A DNA stretch of 64,000 bases from Aquimarina muelleri DSM 19832 (GTDB taxonomy: Bacteria > Bacteroidota > Bacteroidia > Flavobacteriales > Flavobacteriaceae): NCBI RefSeq assembly GCF_000430665.1, contig NZ_AUML01000035.1:1-64000 (forward strand). The letters run 5' to 3'. Each line of letters starts with the position of its first letter. Position 1 is the first letter of the stretch. A program made the translations under genes and the position numbers. The notes beneath the pieces are model-generated. The model ran no database searches and was not told the DNA's origin. It was given only the letters and a program-made list of their open reading frames with translations. Of the stretch, positions 19,831 through 29,450 are shown piece by piece.

Positions 19831-22800
19831 ATGACACACAAATTTTACTTTAAAAAAATGCTAGTCTTAGTGTTTTTAATAGTGGTGTATACTTCTTGTA
19901 CAACGACTAAAAAAGAGCAAAAAGACATCGCTAAAATTGAGACTAGGGATATTGTTAAAAAACCTAAGGTCAAAAAAGATCATAATAAGAAAAAAGGCAT
20001 AGAAATAATGGCAGACTATGTCAAAAATCTTTTAATGCCTATTGGAGCAGAAAAATCCACTTATGAAGAAGGTTTTTTAATAACGGAGCATCAGAAAGCT
20101 ATGAAGAATGCTTCTAAGTTTAAAAATGCTAGTATTATTAAATGGAATGAACGAGGGCCGGTTAATGTACCTGGTAGAATACGAGGTATTGTAGTAGCGC
20201 CAGATGATGTAAATAAATGGTATGCAGGTACAGTAGGTGGAGGTCTTTGGGTTACTAAAGATGCAGGAAAAACTTGGGAAAATCTAACAGATTATAAAGT
20301 GCCAAATCTATCAACATCTACTATTGCAGTAAGTAAAAAAAATCCTAAAACACTTTATGTTGGAACAGGGGAACCATTCGGTAATTTAGATGCAATTGGA
20401 GGTATAGGTGTTCTTAAAACTATAAACGGAGGTCGTAGTTGGGAGTATTTGGATAATACAAAAGATTTTGGAGGAATAGGAAGGTTAGCTATAAACCCAG
20501 CAGATGAAAATAACCTTGTAGTAGCAAGTAGTACAGGTATTTATGTAACGACAGATGGAGGGAAAACTTGGCAGAATACGTATAGCGGAGGTAATGTTCA
20601 AGATTTAAATGCCTCTCCTAGGACTTTTAACACGATTTATGGAGGTGTTAATGGTGTAGGAATTATAAAAAGTAAAGATGCTGGGCTTACTTGGGATTTA
20701 GTATTAAATAAAGATGATTTTAATGCAAATCATGCTCGTTTTGAATTAGATGTTTCTCCAGCAGATCCTTGTAGAATATTTGTTTCTGTATATACACCTA
20801 GTGGAGGTGCTACAACAGCTGTTAATACTGATTTTTATGTTTCTGATGATCATGGAACTACATTTAAAGTTCTTGAATTTGATGGAGCGCCAGAGGCAGG
20901 GAACTTAGTTACAGGACAAGGATGGTATGATAATATGCTTATGGGGCATCCTTTTAATAAAAATATATTTTATGTAGGAGGAGTAGTAGTGTATAGAGTT
21001 GAAGTAGAAAAAACAGGAGTAGATAAAGATGCTCCTTTGAAATATTCATTTCAACCAATTGCAGCAGGGTATAATAATGAGTTAAATGATTATGTACATG
21101 TAGATCAACATGGATTAACATGGGCTTCAAATTATCCTGAAAAGAAATTTAAACTTATCCTAGCTAATGACGGAGGAGTATATCATACAGATTTTTTAAC
21201 TGATCCAGGAACCACGGTTAACGATTGGTCAACATCCGCAGTAGGTCTTAATTGTACTCAGTTTTATGGTGCAGATAAACGTAATGGTGTAGAGGATTAC
21301 ATGGCAGGAGCACAGGATAATGGTACATGGATATCTTTAACAGGAGCTCAAGCAAATGATGAAACCGAATATGAATTTATAATTGGAGGAGATGGATTTG
21401 AAGTATTATGGAATTATAATGATCCTAATAAATTTATCGGAGGTTCTCAATATAATGGTTTTGTACGTTATGTAAATGGTAGAGGTTTTAATGCAAGACA
21501 TGGTGATGCAGGAGCGGGTAAATCTCCTTTTTACTCCAAGATTGTCAATGCTAATAATAATCCAGATGTATTATTTAGTCCTTCCATTAATGGGGTTTGG
21601 AGATCTGATGACTTTGCAGAATCTTGGAGTTTGACTAGTATTCCTGAAAAATTTGCAGTAGGAACCAATGCATCAAGTGCATTGGATGTAGCTGTATCTA
21701 TTGCTAATCCTGATATAGTATGGGCTGGTAATGCAATGACAGAGAATGGTAATTTTGTAATGCATGTTTCTAAAGATAATGGAGTTTCTTATGAATCGAC
21801 GCTTCCATTTTCTGATCCAAGAGATGATAAAAATCACAATTTGTATATTTCAGGAATGGAGACTTCTCCTAATAATGAAAATAGAGCTTATATGTTGTTT
21901 TCTTCTCAAGGAGCAGCTAAAATTTTAAAAACAAATGATTTAGGAAAAACTTGGGAAGATATATCTGGTTTTTCTACAGGAGAGGATAGAGGTTTTCCTG
22001 ATGTAGCCATTCACAGTATTGTTGAAATGCCTTTTGATGAAAATAGAATATGGGTAGGTACCGACATAGGGGTTTTTCAAACCCTAGATGGAGGTAAAAA
22101 CTGGGCTCTTTTAGCAGGGTTACCAGCATTTTCTGTTTGGCAAATGAAAATAGTAAACAATCAAGTAGTAATGGCTACACATGGTAGAGGTGTTTGGACA
22201 GCTACTCTTGAAGAGTTAGAAGGATACGAGCCTCCAAAATATTTTGCTCCTCCTACAATAGTAAATGTAGCTCAGGAATCGATAGAGAATCAAAATGGAG
22301 TCGTTAATTATATCCATAGCAATGAGGATGTTGCCGCAATTATTGTATATCTTGATGGAGAAGAAGTAGCCCAGATTACAGATAATGTTGCTCCAAACAC
22401 ACAATTTGCTTATACTTTGGATAATCTTTCTGAAGGATTACATACGATAGGTTTACAAGCTATAAATAATGACCAAAAGAGATCAACAATATCTTCAAAA
22501 ACTTTTGATATTATCGATTTCAATGTTCCAGACTCATTCATTGCGATTCAAACTTTTAAAACTTCTGATGTGTATACTTTTGGAGGAGAATTTGTGATTA
22601 ATAATCTTGATGCAACCGTTAGTCAATCTGTTCTTAGTAATTTAGATCATCCATATTTAGATGATTCAGAATACCGAACTGTTTTAAAACAACCTATTAT
22701 TGTTTCTGCGAATAACGCAAATTTAACGTATAATGATGTGGCAATTACAGAATTTGATGAAACACCAGGGCAGTTTTATGACTATGTATCTATAGAGGCT

Positions 22801-23331
22801 TCAAGTGACTTGAGTAATTGGGTAAGATTGGATGCTTATGATGCAGAAAAATTTTCAGAGTGGACAGATTTTTATAATTCAGGAGCTACAGTAATAAATG
22901 ATGACTTATTTAAAGAGCAAACAATTAATTTGCTAAACTTTTTCCAAGCAGGAGAAACTATTGCAATACGATTTAGATTAATATCCGATCCTAATACTAA
23001 TTCTTTTGGTTGGGCGATACGTTCTTTTAACGCACAAAAACAAGCTATTGCACCAGAAGAGGAAGAAAATCTTGTTAGAAGCTCACAAGGACCTCTTGTA
23101 TACCCAACAAGTTCTGATGGGAATGTACAAATATCTTCTGCAATTGTTATGAATAATACTACTGTAGAAGTCTATGGTTTAAATGGCGCTTTAGTATATA
23201 ACAAAAGAATAGGCGTTTTAAATAGTGCTGAGCAACCTCTATCTTTAGGAAAGCTTAATTCTGGAATTTATATGGTTAGAGTAAAAGGAGAAGGTGCTCC
23301 GGATACTATATCTAGAATTTTAATTAAATAA
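19831..23331 (+). CDS. Secreted BNR/VPS10 (sortilin-like) beta-propeller protein with type A T9SS sorting domain
   Basis: 1166 residues with a lipoprotein-like signal (VVYTSCTTTKK). Many BNR/Asp-box motifs of the form S/T-x-D-x-G-x-T-W occur (TKDAGKTWENL, TTDGGKTWQNT, TNDLGKTWEDI, TLDGGKNWALL) over residues about 110-790, as in VPS10/sortilin-like and sialidase-like propellers. Fibronectin/Ig-like segments follow. The last 80 residues (VYPTSSDGNVQIS ... LNSGIYMVRVKGEG) form the type A sorting domain. It is exported through the type IX system. Catalytic activity is not evident; peptide or glycan binding is more likely. A terminator follows at 23411. Confidence 0.85.
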   Translation: MTHKFYFKKMLVLVFLIVVYTSCTTTKKEQKDIAKIETRDIVKKPKVKKDHNKKKGIEIMADYVKNLLMPIGAEKSTYEEGFLITEHQKAMKNASKFKNASIIKWNERGPVNVPGRIRGIVVAPDDVNKWYAGTVGGGLWVTKDAGKTWENLTDYKVPNLSTSTIAVSKKNPKTLYVGTGEPFGNLDAIGGIGVLKTINGGRSWEYLDNTKDFGGIGRLAINPADENNLVVASSTGIYVTTDGGKTWQNTYSGGNVQDLNASPRTFNTIYGGVNGVGIIKSKDAGLTWDLVLNKDDFNANHARFELDVSPADPCRIFVSVYTPSGGATTAVNTDFYVSDDHGTTFKVLEFDGAPEAGNLVTGQGWYDNMLMGHPFNKNIFYVGGVVVYRVEVEKTGVDKDAPLKYSFQPIAAGYNNELNDYVHVDQHGLTWASNYPEKKFKLILANDGGVYHTDFLTDPGTTVNDWSTSAVGLNCTQFYGADKRNGVEDYMAGAQDNGTWISLTGAQANDETEYEFIIGGDGFEVLWNYNDPNKFIGGSQYNGFVRYVNGRGFNARHGDAGAGKSPFYSKIVNANNNPDVLFSPSINGVWRSDDFAESWSLTSIPEKFAVGTNASSALDVAVSIANPDIVWAGNAMTENGNFVMHVSKDNGVSYESTLPFSDPRDDKNHNLYISGMETSPNNENRAYMLFSSQGAAKILKTNDLGKTWEDISGFSTGEDRGFPDVAIHSIVEMPFDENRIWVGTDIGVFQTLDGGKNWALLAGLPAFSVWQMKIVNNQVVMATHGRGVWTATLEELEGYEPPKYFAPPTIVNVAQESIENQNGVVNYIHSNEDVAAIIVYLDGEEVAQITDNVAPNTQFAYTLDNLSEGLHTIGLQAINNDQKRSTISSKTFDIIDFNVPDSFIAIQTFKTSDVYTFGGEFVINNLDATVSQSVLSNLDHPYLDDSEYRTVLKQPIIVSANNANLTYNDVAITEFDETPGQFYDYVSIEASSDLSNWVRLDAYDAEKFSEWTDFYNSGATVINDDLFKEQTINLLNFFQAGETIAIRFRLISDPNTNSFGWAIRSFNAQKQAIAPEEEENLVRSSQGPLVYPTSSDGNVQISSAIVMNNTTVEVYGLNGALVYNKRIGVLNSAEQPLSLGKLNSGIYMVRVKGEGAPDTISRILIK

Positions 23332-23410
23332 TTTTTTATAAAAACAGATACCTCTATTGATAAGAGAATGAATTCTAAGTTATAAAATAAATAATTTAGC
23401 TAAATTTAGT

Positions 23411-23445
23411 AAAGACCTTTCATTAATTTGAAAGGTCTTTTTTTT
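23411..23445 (+). terminator. Rho-independent terminator
   Basis: Stem AAAGACCTTTC / GAAAGGTCTTT with an 8-nt loop and a T run to 23445, ending the operon at 19408-23331. Confidence 0.85.
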
Positions 23446-23581
23446 AGAAATCAGGTTAATAATATGTTTTTAAGTTGTTTATCCATCTTAAAAATGACGC
23501 TTTGTTATACGTTATATTGGATTAAGACCAGTTTATATGAAATATAAATTATCGTTAATAGAAGGTGTAGAGGTAAGATTG

Positions 23582-23630
23582 GATCAAGATCAAAATGGAT
23601 CATTACTTGATCCCTCTTTTGGTCTTGATC
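23582..23630. other. Long stable hairpin of unknown role
   Basis: GATCAAGATCAAAA pairs with TTTTGGTCTTGATC (one G-T pair), and inside it TGGATCA pairs with TTGATCC around a short loop. The whole structure is about 49 nt with only a 3-nt asymmetry. No T run follows, and no gene is near on either side except the decayed gene at 23878. Confidence 0.5.
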
Positions 23631-23877
23631 TCTAATAAACAAAAAAGCCTCACTAAATAATAGTGAAGATTTTGTGATCTAGAAAAGACAAATATTGAAA
23701 AAAAATAAAAATAGTTACTGAAAATCAGATATTTAGAAGTGTGTTTTAACGTTGCTTGATTTTTTTTGGACTTTTAATAAATCTTAGTTATTTCCATAAT
23801 TAGATGAAATTTTTTATTTTTTTTGAATCCTTAGAAATTGAATTTTACTTTATTTATCAATGGATAATCCGTCATTC

Positions 23878-24352
23878 CTAATCCCGCTCTTTATTATACT
23901 CGACAGCATTGCAAAGCATTAAAACGATACCGATAAGAGCTTCATTTACAATAGTCGAAGTACTTAGAGTAATACATGTAACTGTACCAATTAGAAAGCA
24001 CATTTTCAGCCTCTGTGATAGGTATATTGAAAATCTAAAAAGCTATTATTGATGATACAAATACAGTAGTATCAAATTTTGCTATGATTAATACATGCCT
24101 GTAATTATTCACATTCAATTTAGACTTACTGCTAGAACTAAATACTTAGTAAAGTTAATAATAGAGCAGAGGTAGTTGCGGATGCAATACAATAGTATTA
24201 CATAATGTGTTGATTTCTGGCAAAGATGCTTTTATAAGGTCTTTCGTTTCGTAACCACTGATGTTACCCAAAAAGTATGCTCCACTTCCAGTTATTAAGG
24301 TGGCAATTATAGCAAAAGTCAATGCTCTTTTGTTATAATGAGTTAATTTCAT
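23878..24352 (-). pseudogene. Decayed small integral membrane protein gene
   Basis: Read on the minus strand from ATG 24352, a membrane protein of about 158 residues can be rebuilt: MKLTHYNKRALTFAIIATLI ... NTIVL, then ASATTSALLLTLLSI, then KLNVNNYRHVLIIAKFDTTV, then ENVLSNWYSYMYY and STIVNEALIGIVLML to a TAG at 23878. Joining these needs three frameshifts, and one in-frame TAG interrupts the third segment. The reconstructed protein would have about four membrane helices. Family not recognised. A longer start at 24388 would be encoded by repeat R1c and is not original. Confidence 0.7.
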
Positions 24353-24354
24353 TT

Positions 24355-24416
24355 GAAAACAAAATATATTTTCGGGAGCATACCTCATGAGCTTGCTCCG
24401 AGGTTATTGATTTATG
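24355..24416 (+). repeat. Dispersed repeat R1, copy c
   Basis: The third copy of the repeat, with the hairpin half CATACCTCATGAGCTTGCTC then CGAGGTTATTGATTTATG. It lies between the start of the decayed membrane protein gene and the end of the FAD-protein gene. Confidence 0.7.
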
Positions 24417-24429
24417 TTATTTTTTTATA

Positions 24430-26154
24430 TTAAAGATTACTTTTATTTACCCTAGAAGCGCAGTTTTTTGCCCAGTCTTCTACACGTTTTCCAAAACATT
24501 CTAGTATAGCATCAACACCCAATACACTACCCTTACAATTACGGCCTAACATATAAATCTGACTGTTTTGTCTATATGTATTTGTTTTTATTTGTCCATC
24601 CTCAAAAGTTTCAACACCTAAACTAGACGTAACAGCTTTTAGAACGTTATTATTTAAAAGGTTCAAAATTATATCAGAATTAATTTCTTTCAAAACAGGA
24701 CTATCTAATACTGCATTAATCATAATATCAGCTTTTTTCATACTCTCATTATTTTTTAGGATCCAACCATCCTCAGATGCATTAACCTCTGGGTCTTTAA
24801 CTAGGTCAAAATTAATTACACCTTCATCTGAAAGTGCAATTACTTGCTTTATAGAATCAACTGGTGGACCATAAGAGTATCTTTTAAGCCTTTCATCAAT
24901 ATTTATTATTTCCTCCATAATAGTATCGTCCAATCCACAGTACGAGAATAATTTGTACATACTAGGTTGCAAGTGGCGCCATAATTGACCTATAGCGTAA
25001 TCTAAACTTATCCCTGTTTTGTGATGCGCCATAAGAACTGTTTTTTTCATATAACTAGTAACTTCTAAATCAGTATCAAGTATACAATCGTGCTTAAAGC
25101 AAGAATCTTTTAACCAAGCGCTTGAAATATCTTTAATTTTTTGATTAGAGAAATCGGCTGTAAGAAAACAATTCGGATTTCGATTCAAAACGGGAATTAA
25201 AGTGCTTATAAAAGTTTCTACCAAATATTGAGGAAATAACTCATTAGCTTTTAATCCATTTTTGATCTTGATTTCAAACATCTCAGTTAATTCTTTTTCA
25301 GGATCAAATAAAGAATCTACTTTAATATTGTATGGTTTAGGAACAGGTGGTAATCCATCAAGGGAAAATGGAATTATAGTATTCTTTGAAATCTGATCGT
25401 GTTTGTAACGTAAAAAGCAGTCATTTTTATTTTCTTTAAATTTAGATTCGTCATTTAATCCAAATAGTCTGAATAGATCCAAAGTTGCTAAACCAAAACC
25501 CCTTATGGCTATTACTCGGTTTTTGTCTATTCTTTTATCAAGCTTAATATCATAAGGAGTTAACTCTAATTGCAGTCCATACGTTTTAGATAATTTGTGC
25601 CATTTTTTTATTTGATCTGAAGGAAATGTTGGTTGGTGACCAATCGTTATTAAGCATTCATCTGCATTCTCTTTTTCATTATCTGGTGTTTCAATTAATA
25701 GAGCCCCATCTTGAAATACTACATTTGAAACCTCTAATTCAAAAAGTTCAATTTTATTTTGTTCCTGCAATATCTTTTTGACAGAATTAAAACGCTCCAT
25801 TAAGTATTCTCCCATTACTTTTCTGGGTATGAAATAAAAGGTGTTTTTTGGAAATTTAAATTTATGAATCTCAAACCATTCAATAAATGAAGGAAAACCA
25901 GGTATGGTAAAATTTTCGAACTTAACAGGTTCTCTACCTTGCAAAGATTTTAAAGCCTTGTCAGAAATGTTAATCCAATTAGTTTCTACTTGATCGGTTC
26001 TCCATACTCGTCCAGCACCAAAAAAAGGATAGGAATCAAATAATTTGATATTTGGAATGAAATTAGATTTTGATAAATGTTTTAGTAAGGACTCTAAAGA
26101 GGATAAACCTCTAGGACCACAACCAATGATTGCTAAAGTTTCAATTTTTTTCAT
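24430..26154 (-). CDS. FAD/NAD(P)-binding protein (NAD_binding_9 type)
   Basis: About 574 residues from the ATG at 26154; a longer frame begins with TTG at 26184 but gives an unlikely N-terminus. The dinucleotide-binding motif IIGCGPRGLSS follows the start, and a second motif AIRGFGLATLDLFRLFG lies mid-protein. The pattern fits the FAD-NAD(P)-binding family related to SidA/lysine-hydroxylase-like and hydroxyacylglutathione-like oxidoreductases. Substrate unknown. Cytoplasmic. Flanked by a decayed gene and a long intergenic region, with no operon partner. Confidence 0.8.
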   Translation of the reverse strand: MKKIETLAIIGCGPRGLSSLESLLKHLSKSNFIPNIKLFDSYPFFGAGRVWRTDQVETNWINISDKALKSLQGREPVKFENFTIPGFPSFIEWFEIHKFKFPKNTFYFIPRKVMGEYLMERFNSVKKILQEQNKIELFELEVSNVVFQDGALLIETPDNEKENADECLITIGHQPTFPSDQIKKWHKLSKTYGLQLELTPYDIKLDKRIDKNRVIAIRGFGLATLDLFRLFGLNDESKFKENKNDCFLRYKHDQISKNTIIPFSLDGLPPVPKPYNIKVDSLFDPEKELTEMFEIKIKNGLKANELFPQYLVETFISTLIPVLNRNPNCFLTADFSNQKIKDISSAWLKDSCFKHDCILDTDLEVTSYMKKTVLMAHHKTGISLDYAIGQLWRHLQPSMYKLFSYCGLDDTIMEEIINIDERLKRYSYGPPVDSIKQVIALSDEGVINFDLVKDPEVNASEDGWILKNNESMKKADIMINAVLDSPVLKEINSDIILNLLNNNVLKAVTSSLGVETFEDGQIKTNTYRQNSQIYMLGRNCKGSVLGVDAILECFGKRVEDWAKNCASRVNKSNL

Positions 26155-26576
26155 AAGTCTGACAGATAGTTCTTTTAGAAACAAATAATACTATTCATTT
26201 AAAAGTTGATAATCGAAGTTAAATTTCTTAAAGCATATCAATTAACTGAAAAGCTAAAATTATGACCTCTTATAGTAACCTCGATCTGTTTATTATAAAC
26301 TTCGCATCACGTATGTAAACAACTAATCCTTAAATTTATAAATCCCATTTTATCAATATCTTAACTACTTAATTTAAAAAAATATTTGCCCCTTGATAAA
26401 TTATTTTAACTAAATTCTAAAAAGGATATGTTTTACGCTTTGTTCTTTTATATTTTAACCCTATTTAACAAATCGCATCAATTTAAACCTTCAAGGTTTT
26501 TTGAATACCCCTGAATTACTAACTAATGGAGATACATTAAAACAACTATTGGCTCGAAGTAGATATCTACTATATA

Positions 26577-26739
26577 ATACGATTTACGAATAAAAATCTC
26601 GCATATAATCGCATTCTTTTTCTACTATATTTTCTTCATAAAATGAAACAATAGCTATGACTATTCTTTAATTTGATTCATCAATCTAGCGAAAAACCTT
26701 TGCAATTATTTATACGCAATTCTCATCCGTAAATCGTAT
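26577..26739 (-). mobile_element. 163-bp MITE-like element, copy 2
   Basis: Same 12-bp terminal inverted repeats and length as copy 1, reverse orientation, about 95% identical by eye. It sits about 30 bp beyond the terminator of tRNA-Arg (minus strand). The rest of 26155-26576 shows no gene. Confidence 0.85.
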
Positions 26740-26768
26740 AACTTATTTTAGGACGGGACAATAAAAAC

Positions 26769-26801
26769 AAAAAAGCCATACTAGTAATAGTATGGCTTTT
26801 T
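26769..26801 (-). terminator. Terminator of the tRNA-Arg gene
   Basis: AAAAAGCCATACT and AGTATGGCTTTTT form a perfect stem with a short loop immediately 3' of the tRNA on the minus strand; A/T runs on both sides allow termination in both directions. Confidence 0.8.
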
Positions 26802-26802
26802 G

Positions 26803-26876
26803 TGAGCCCGATAGGATTCGAACCTATGACCGCCTCCTTAGAAGGGAGGTGCTCTATCCAGCTGAGCTACGAGCCC
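26803..26876 (-). tRNA. tRNA-Arg (anticodon TCT)
   Basis: On the minus strand the acceptor GGGCTCG pairs with CGGGCTC (two G-U pairs). The D-arm contains AGCTCAGCTGGATAGAGC, the anticodon stem-loop is CCTCC-CTTCTAA-GGAGG with TCT in place, and the T-arm ATAGG-TTCGAAT-CCTAT is followed by discriminator A. No CCA is encoded. Confidence 0.95.
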
Positions 26877-27408
26877 GTAACCATTTGAAACATCCAATAG
26901 AATAAATAACCTATTGTTTTGACGTTTTCAGCGGCGCAAATATACAATACATTGAGGTTTTTGCAAGCATATTGAGATATTTTTTTTCTTTTTTTTTCTT
27001 TACTTTAGTTGATAGTCTTTCTTAATATCATTATGATGACCTGTAATTATTTGACTTTCTTTTGTTTATAATCAATATAAGTGAGCTTTTTTTAGAGATT
27101 AAAAAGAACTAAAAAATCAATTTTTTTAATCATACATAAAATCTAACTAGTTGTGTAAAATATCCATTCTTATTATTAGGAAAAAAGTATACAAGCTGTT
27201 AAAGTAAACCTCATTATAGTCTTTGTTGGTCACTGTAAAATTCACTAAAAAGAGGAGGGTTTGAAAAAGATGGCTATTTTAAAAGATATTCATTCTTCTG
27301 AGTTAGATGGCATTTTTTCTAGATGCTTTTAACGTATTATATGAGATATGTTCAGTTCCTCTTTTGTTGATTAGAACATTACATATATTATAACTGCCTA
27401 TCTTTTTT

Positions 27409-27636
27409 ATGGTGAACAAAATTTCTACATATAAAATAACTTTTATAGCTTTTCACAATTTTGGTTACAGATATATGTTAAGCGGATATGGTAAAAATCA
27501 ACTAAGTCAAAAAATTATATGTTAAGTATTAGGTGAATTAGCTGTTAATATGAATTAGGAAGAGCTAGATACTTTTAATTACCTTATTAAGGATCATAAA
27601 TCACTTAATGTTTTATACGAAATTGATTTCCATTAA
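27409..27636 (+). pseudogene. Possible decayed small ORF
   Basis: A 76-codon frame with two in-frame stops reads plausibly (MVNKISTYKITFIAF ... GYGKNQLSQKI, stop, VLGELAVNMN, stop, EELDTFNYLIKDHKSLNVLY). No family recognised, and chance in AT-rich DNA cannot be excluded. The rest of the 26877-27661 gap shows nothing. Confidence 0.2.
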
Positions 27637-27661
27637 AAATATTTCTTAAACAAGAGAAAAA

Positions 27662-28720
27662 TTATTCTCCTTCTTTAGCGCCATCAACCTTAATTCTTTC
27701 TATTCTATTTGCTACTTCCCAAGCTGTATAGAAAACCAATTTTGCTCGTTTTGCCATTAATTCATAAGCAATCTTATCTGGTGTGTCTGTAGGCTTATGG
27801 TAATCTTCATGTACCCCATTAAAATAAAAGATTATAGGGATATTATGTTTTGCAAAATTGTAATGATCACTTCTGAAATAAAATCTATTAGGGTCATTTT
27901 TCTCATTATACGTATAATCTAAATCTAATTGTGTATACTTTTTATTAGCCGTTTCACTAATTTCATGCAGTTCAGAACTCAATCTATCACTACCTATTAA
28001 GTATATATAATTTCTTTTATCTTCATCTTCATGCTTTTTATCAACTCTTCCTATCATATCGATATTAAGATCTGTTATTGTATTTTTTAAAGGAAAAACA
28101 GGATTCTCTGTATAAAATCTAGAACCATACAGTCCTTTTTCTTCACCAGTAACATGCAAAAACAAAATAGATCGTTTAGGGCCAAAACCGTCTTTTTTAG
28201 CTTGCTTAAAAGCACTAGCTATCTCTAAGAGGCTCACAGTACCTGAACCATCATCGTCGGCTCCATTGTATATATTACCTTTTTCATCCACTCCTACATG
28301 GTCATAATGTGCAGATAGCACTACTATTTCATTCGGTTTTTCCGTTCCTTCGATAAAAGCCAAAACGTTTTCTGAAGATTTAATACCACCTCTAAAATAG
28401 CTTTCTGGTATTTCTTGATAATAATCATCCCCTCCAAAAGGAGATGGTATCTCCATTTTTTTATATTGAGTTTTCAAATATTCTGCAGCTTTTTTTTGGC
28501 CGGCCTCTCCTGTATCACGACCTTCAAATTCATCTCCTGCAAAAACATATAAATATTCTTTCAACTCTTCTGCTGTAATACTTTCTGCATACGTAACTAC
28601 AACTGACTCTGTATTCATACCAGATGTTGAATCTGTTTTTAATGGATTTATTGTCGGATTTTGAGAAGTTCCACAACAACAAATTATGAATGAAGTAACT
28701 AAAACTAAGATGTTTTTCAT
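27662..28720 (-). CDS. M28 family zinc aminopeptidase, lipoprotein
   Basis: 352 residues with a lipoprotein signal (TSFIICCCGTSQ). The M28 metal ligands are visible: VLSAHYDHVG (His, Asp), NGADDDGSG (bridging Asp), HVTGEEKGLYGS (catalytic Glu and metal Glu), LNIDMIGRVD (Asp) and the C-terminal HEDYHKPTDT (His). The family cleaves N-terminal residues from peptides outside the cytoplasm. Length is standard for bacterial M28 enzymes without extra domains. Monocistronic. Confidence 0.92.
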   Translation of the reverse strand: MKNILVLVTSFIICCCGTSQNPTINPLKTDSTSGMNTESVVVTYAESITAEELKEYLYVFAGDEFEGRDTGEAGQKKAAEYLKTQYKKMEIPSPFGGDDYYQEIPESYFRGGIKSSENVLAFIEGTEKPNEIVVLSAHYDHVGVDEKGNIYNGADDDGSGTVSLLEIASAFKQAKKDGFGPKRSILFLHVTGEEKGLYGSRFYTENPVFPLKNTITDLNIDMIGRVDKKHEDEDKRNYIYLIGSDRLSSELHEISETANKKYTQLDLDYTYNEKNDPNRFYFRSDHYNFAKHNIPIIFYFNGVHEDYHKPTDTPDKIAYELMAKRAKLVFYTAWEVANRIERIKVDGAKEGE

Positions 28721-28847
28721 GTAATTTTTTAATTAATAGCGCACAATATAATCATTTTGTCGCATATCTCTTAAAGCTCTTTTCTTCTTTTAGAAAAAAA
28801 AACTTCAAAATATTTTATATTTTTCTTTTTAGATTTAAAAAAGGTTT

Positions 28848-28855
28848 TATATTTG
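28848..28855 (+). promoter_or_regulatory. Probable -7 box of tRNA-Ser
   Basis: TATATTTG (TAnnTTTG) lies 38 nt before the 5' end of tRNA-Ser, leaving a short processed leader. Confidence 0.55.
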
Positions 28856-28893
28856 CACCCGCATTCAAGGAATACTTGATGAGACTAAACACT

Positions 28894-28978
28894 GGAGAAT
28901 TGGCAGAGTGGTCGAATGCGGCAGTCTTGAAAACTGTTGAGGGTCACACCTCCGGGGGTTCGAATCCCTCATTCTCCG
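28894..28978 (+). tRNA. tRNA-Ser (anticodon TGA)
   Basis: 85 nt including the long variable arm typical of Ser. Acceptor GGAGAAT pairs with ATTCTCC, discriminator G, anticodon loop CTTGAAA between GCAGT and ACTGT, T-arm GGGGGTTCGAATCCCTC. No CCA encoded. Confidence 0.95.
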
Positions 28979-28990
28979 CTTATAAGTTGT

Positions 28991-29024
28991 AAAAGCCCAT
29001 AAATTATATATTTATGGGCTTTTT
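28991..29024 (+). terminator. Terminator of tRNA-Ser
   Basis: AAAAGCCCATAAA / TTTATGGGCTTTT stem with a 7-nt loop and T run, 13 bp after the tRNA. Confidence 0.85.
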
Positions 29025-29079
29025 ATATTTTCTTCAATATTAAATTCTTACACCTCTGAACTGGGCTCTAAAGGCTTTT

Positions 29080-29242
29080 ATACGATTTACGAATAAAAAT
29101 CTCGTATATAATCGCATTCTTTTTCTACTATATTTTCTTTATAAAATTAAACAATAGCTATGGCTATTCTTTAATTTGATTCATCAATCTAGCGAAAAAC
29201 CTTTATAATTATTTATACGCAATTCTCATCCGTAAATCGTAT
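29080..29242 (-). mobile_element. 163-bp MITE-like element, copy 3
   Basis: Identical ends and length to copy 2, same orientation, a few substitutions inside. It lies 56 bp beyond the tRNA-Ser terminator and abuts the first unit of the duplicated ORF remnants at 29243. Confidence 0.85.
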
Positions 29243-29450
29243 TATTTTAGGATTAAAAGATTCTGCCGAAGCATTTATACTTCGATTGATAAAATAGTTT
29301 AGTGTTGATCTATGGTTTATCGTTATGGTATTGGCAATAGTATTGAATGCTTTAAAATGGATCAATCTTCTTTATTTTGGGATTAAAGATTCTGCTGATG
29401 CATTTGTGCTACGGTTTATAAAGTAATTGAGTATAGACCTATCAAGATAC
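29243..29450 (+). repeat. Tandem remnants of a duplicated small membrane-protein gene
   Basis: Two units about 130 bp apart each encode a matching C-terminus ending in a stop: GLKDSAEAFILRLIK (from 29250) and GIKDSADAFVLRFIK (to 29426). Each is followed by a similar FSVDLW / LSIDLS stretch. The second unit keeps a 33-codon frame (29325-29426, MVLAIVLNALKWINLLYFGI...). They look like leftovers of paralogous small hydrophobic proteins; the first unit is cut by MITE copy 3. Confidence 0.45.

Noticed and set aside
24353-24388. Longer N-terminus (12 extra residues) for the decayed membrane protein
   Set aside because: These codons lie within dispersed repeat R1c; the reconstructed protein starts naturally at 24352.
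26155-26184. Extended TTG start for the FAD-binding protein
   Set aside because: The ATG at 26154 places the dinucleotide-binding motif right after the start, as usual for the family; the extension has no signal or support.
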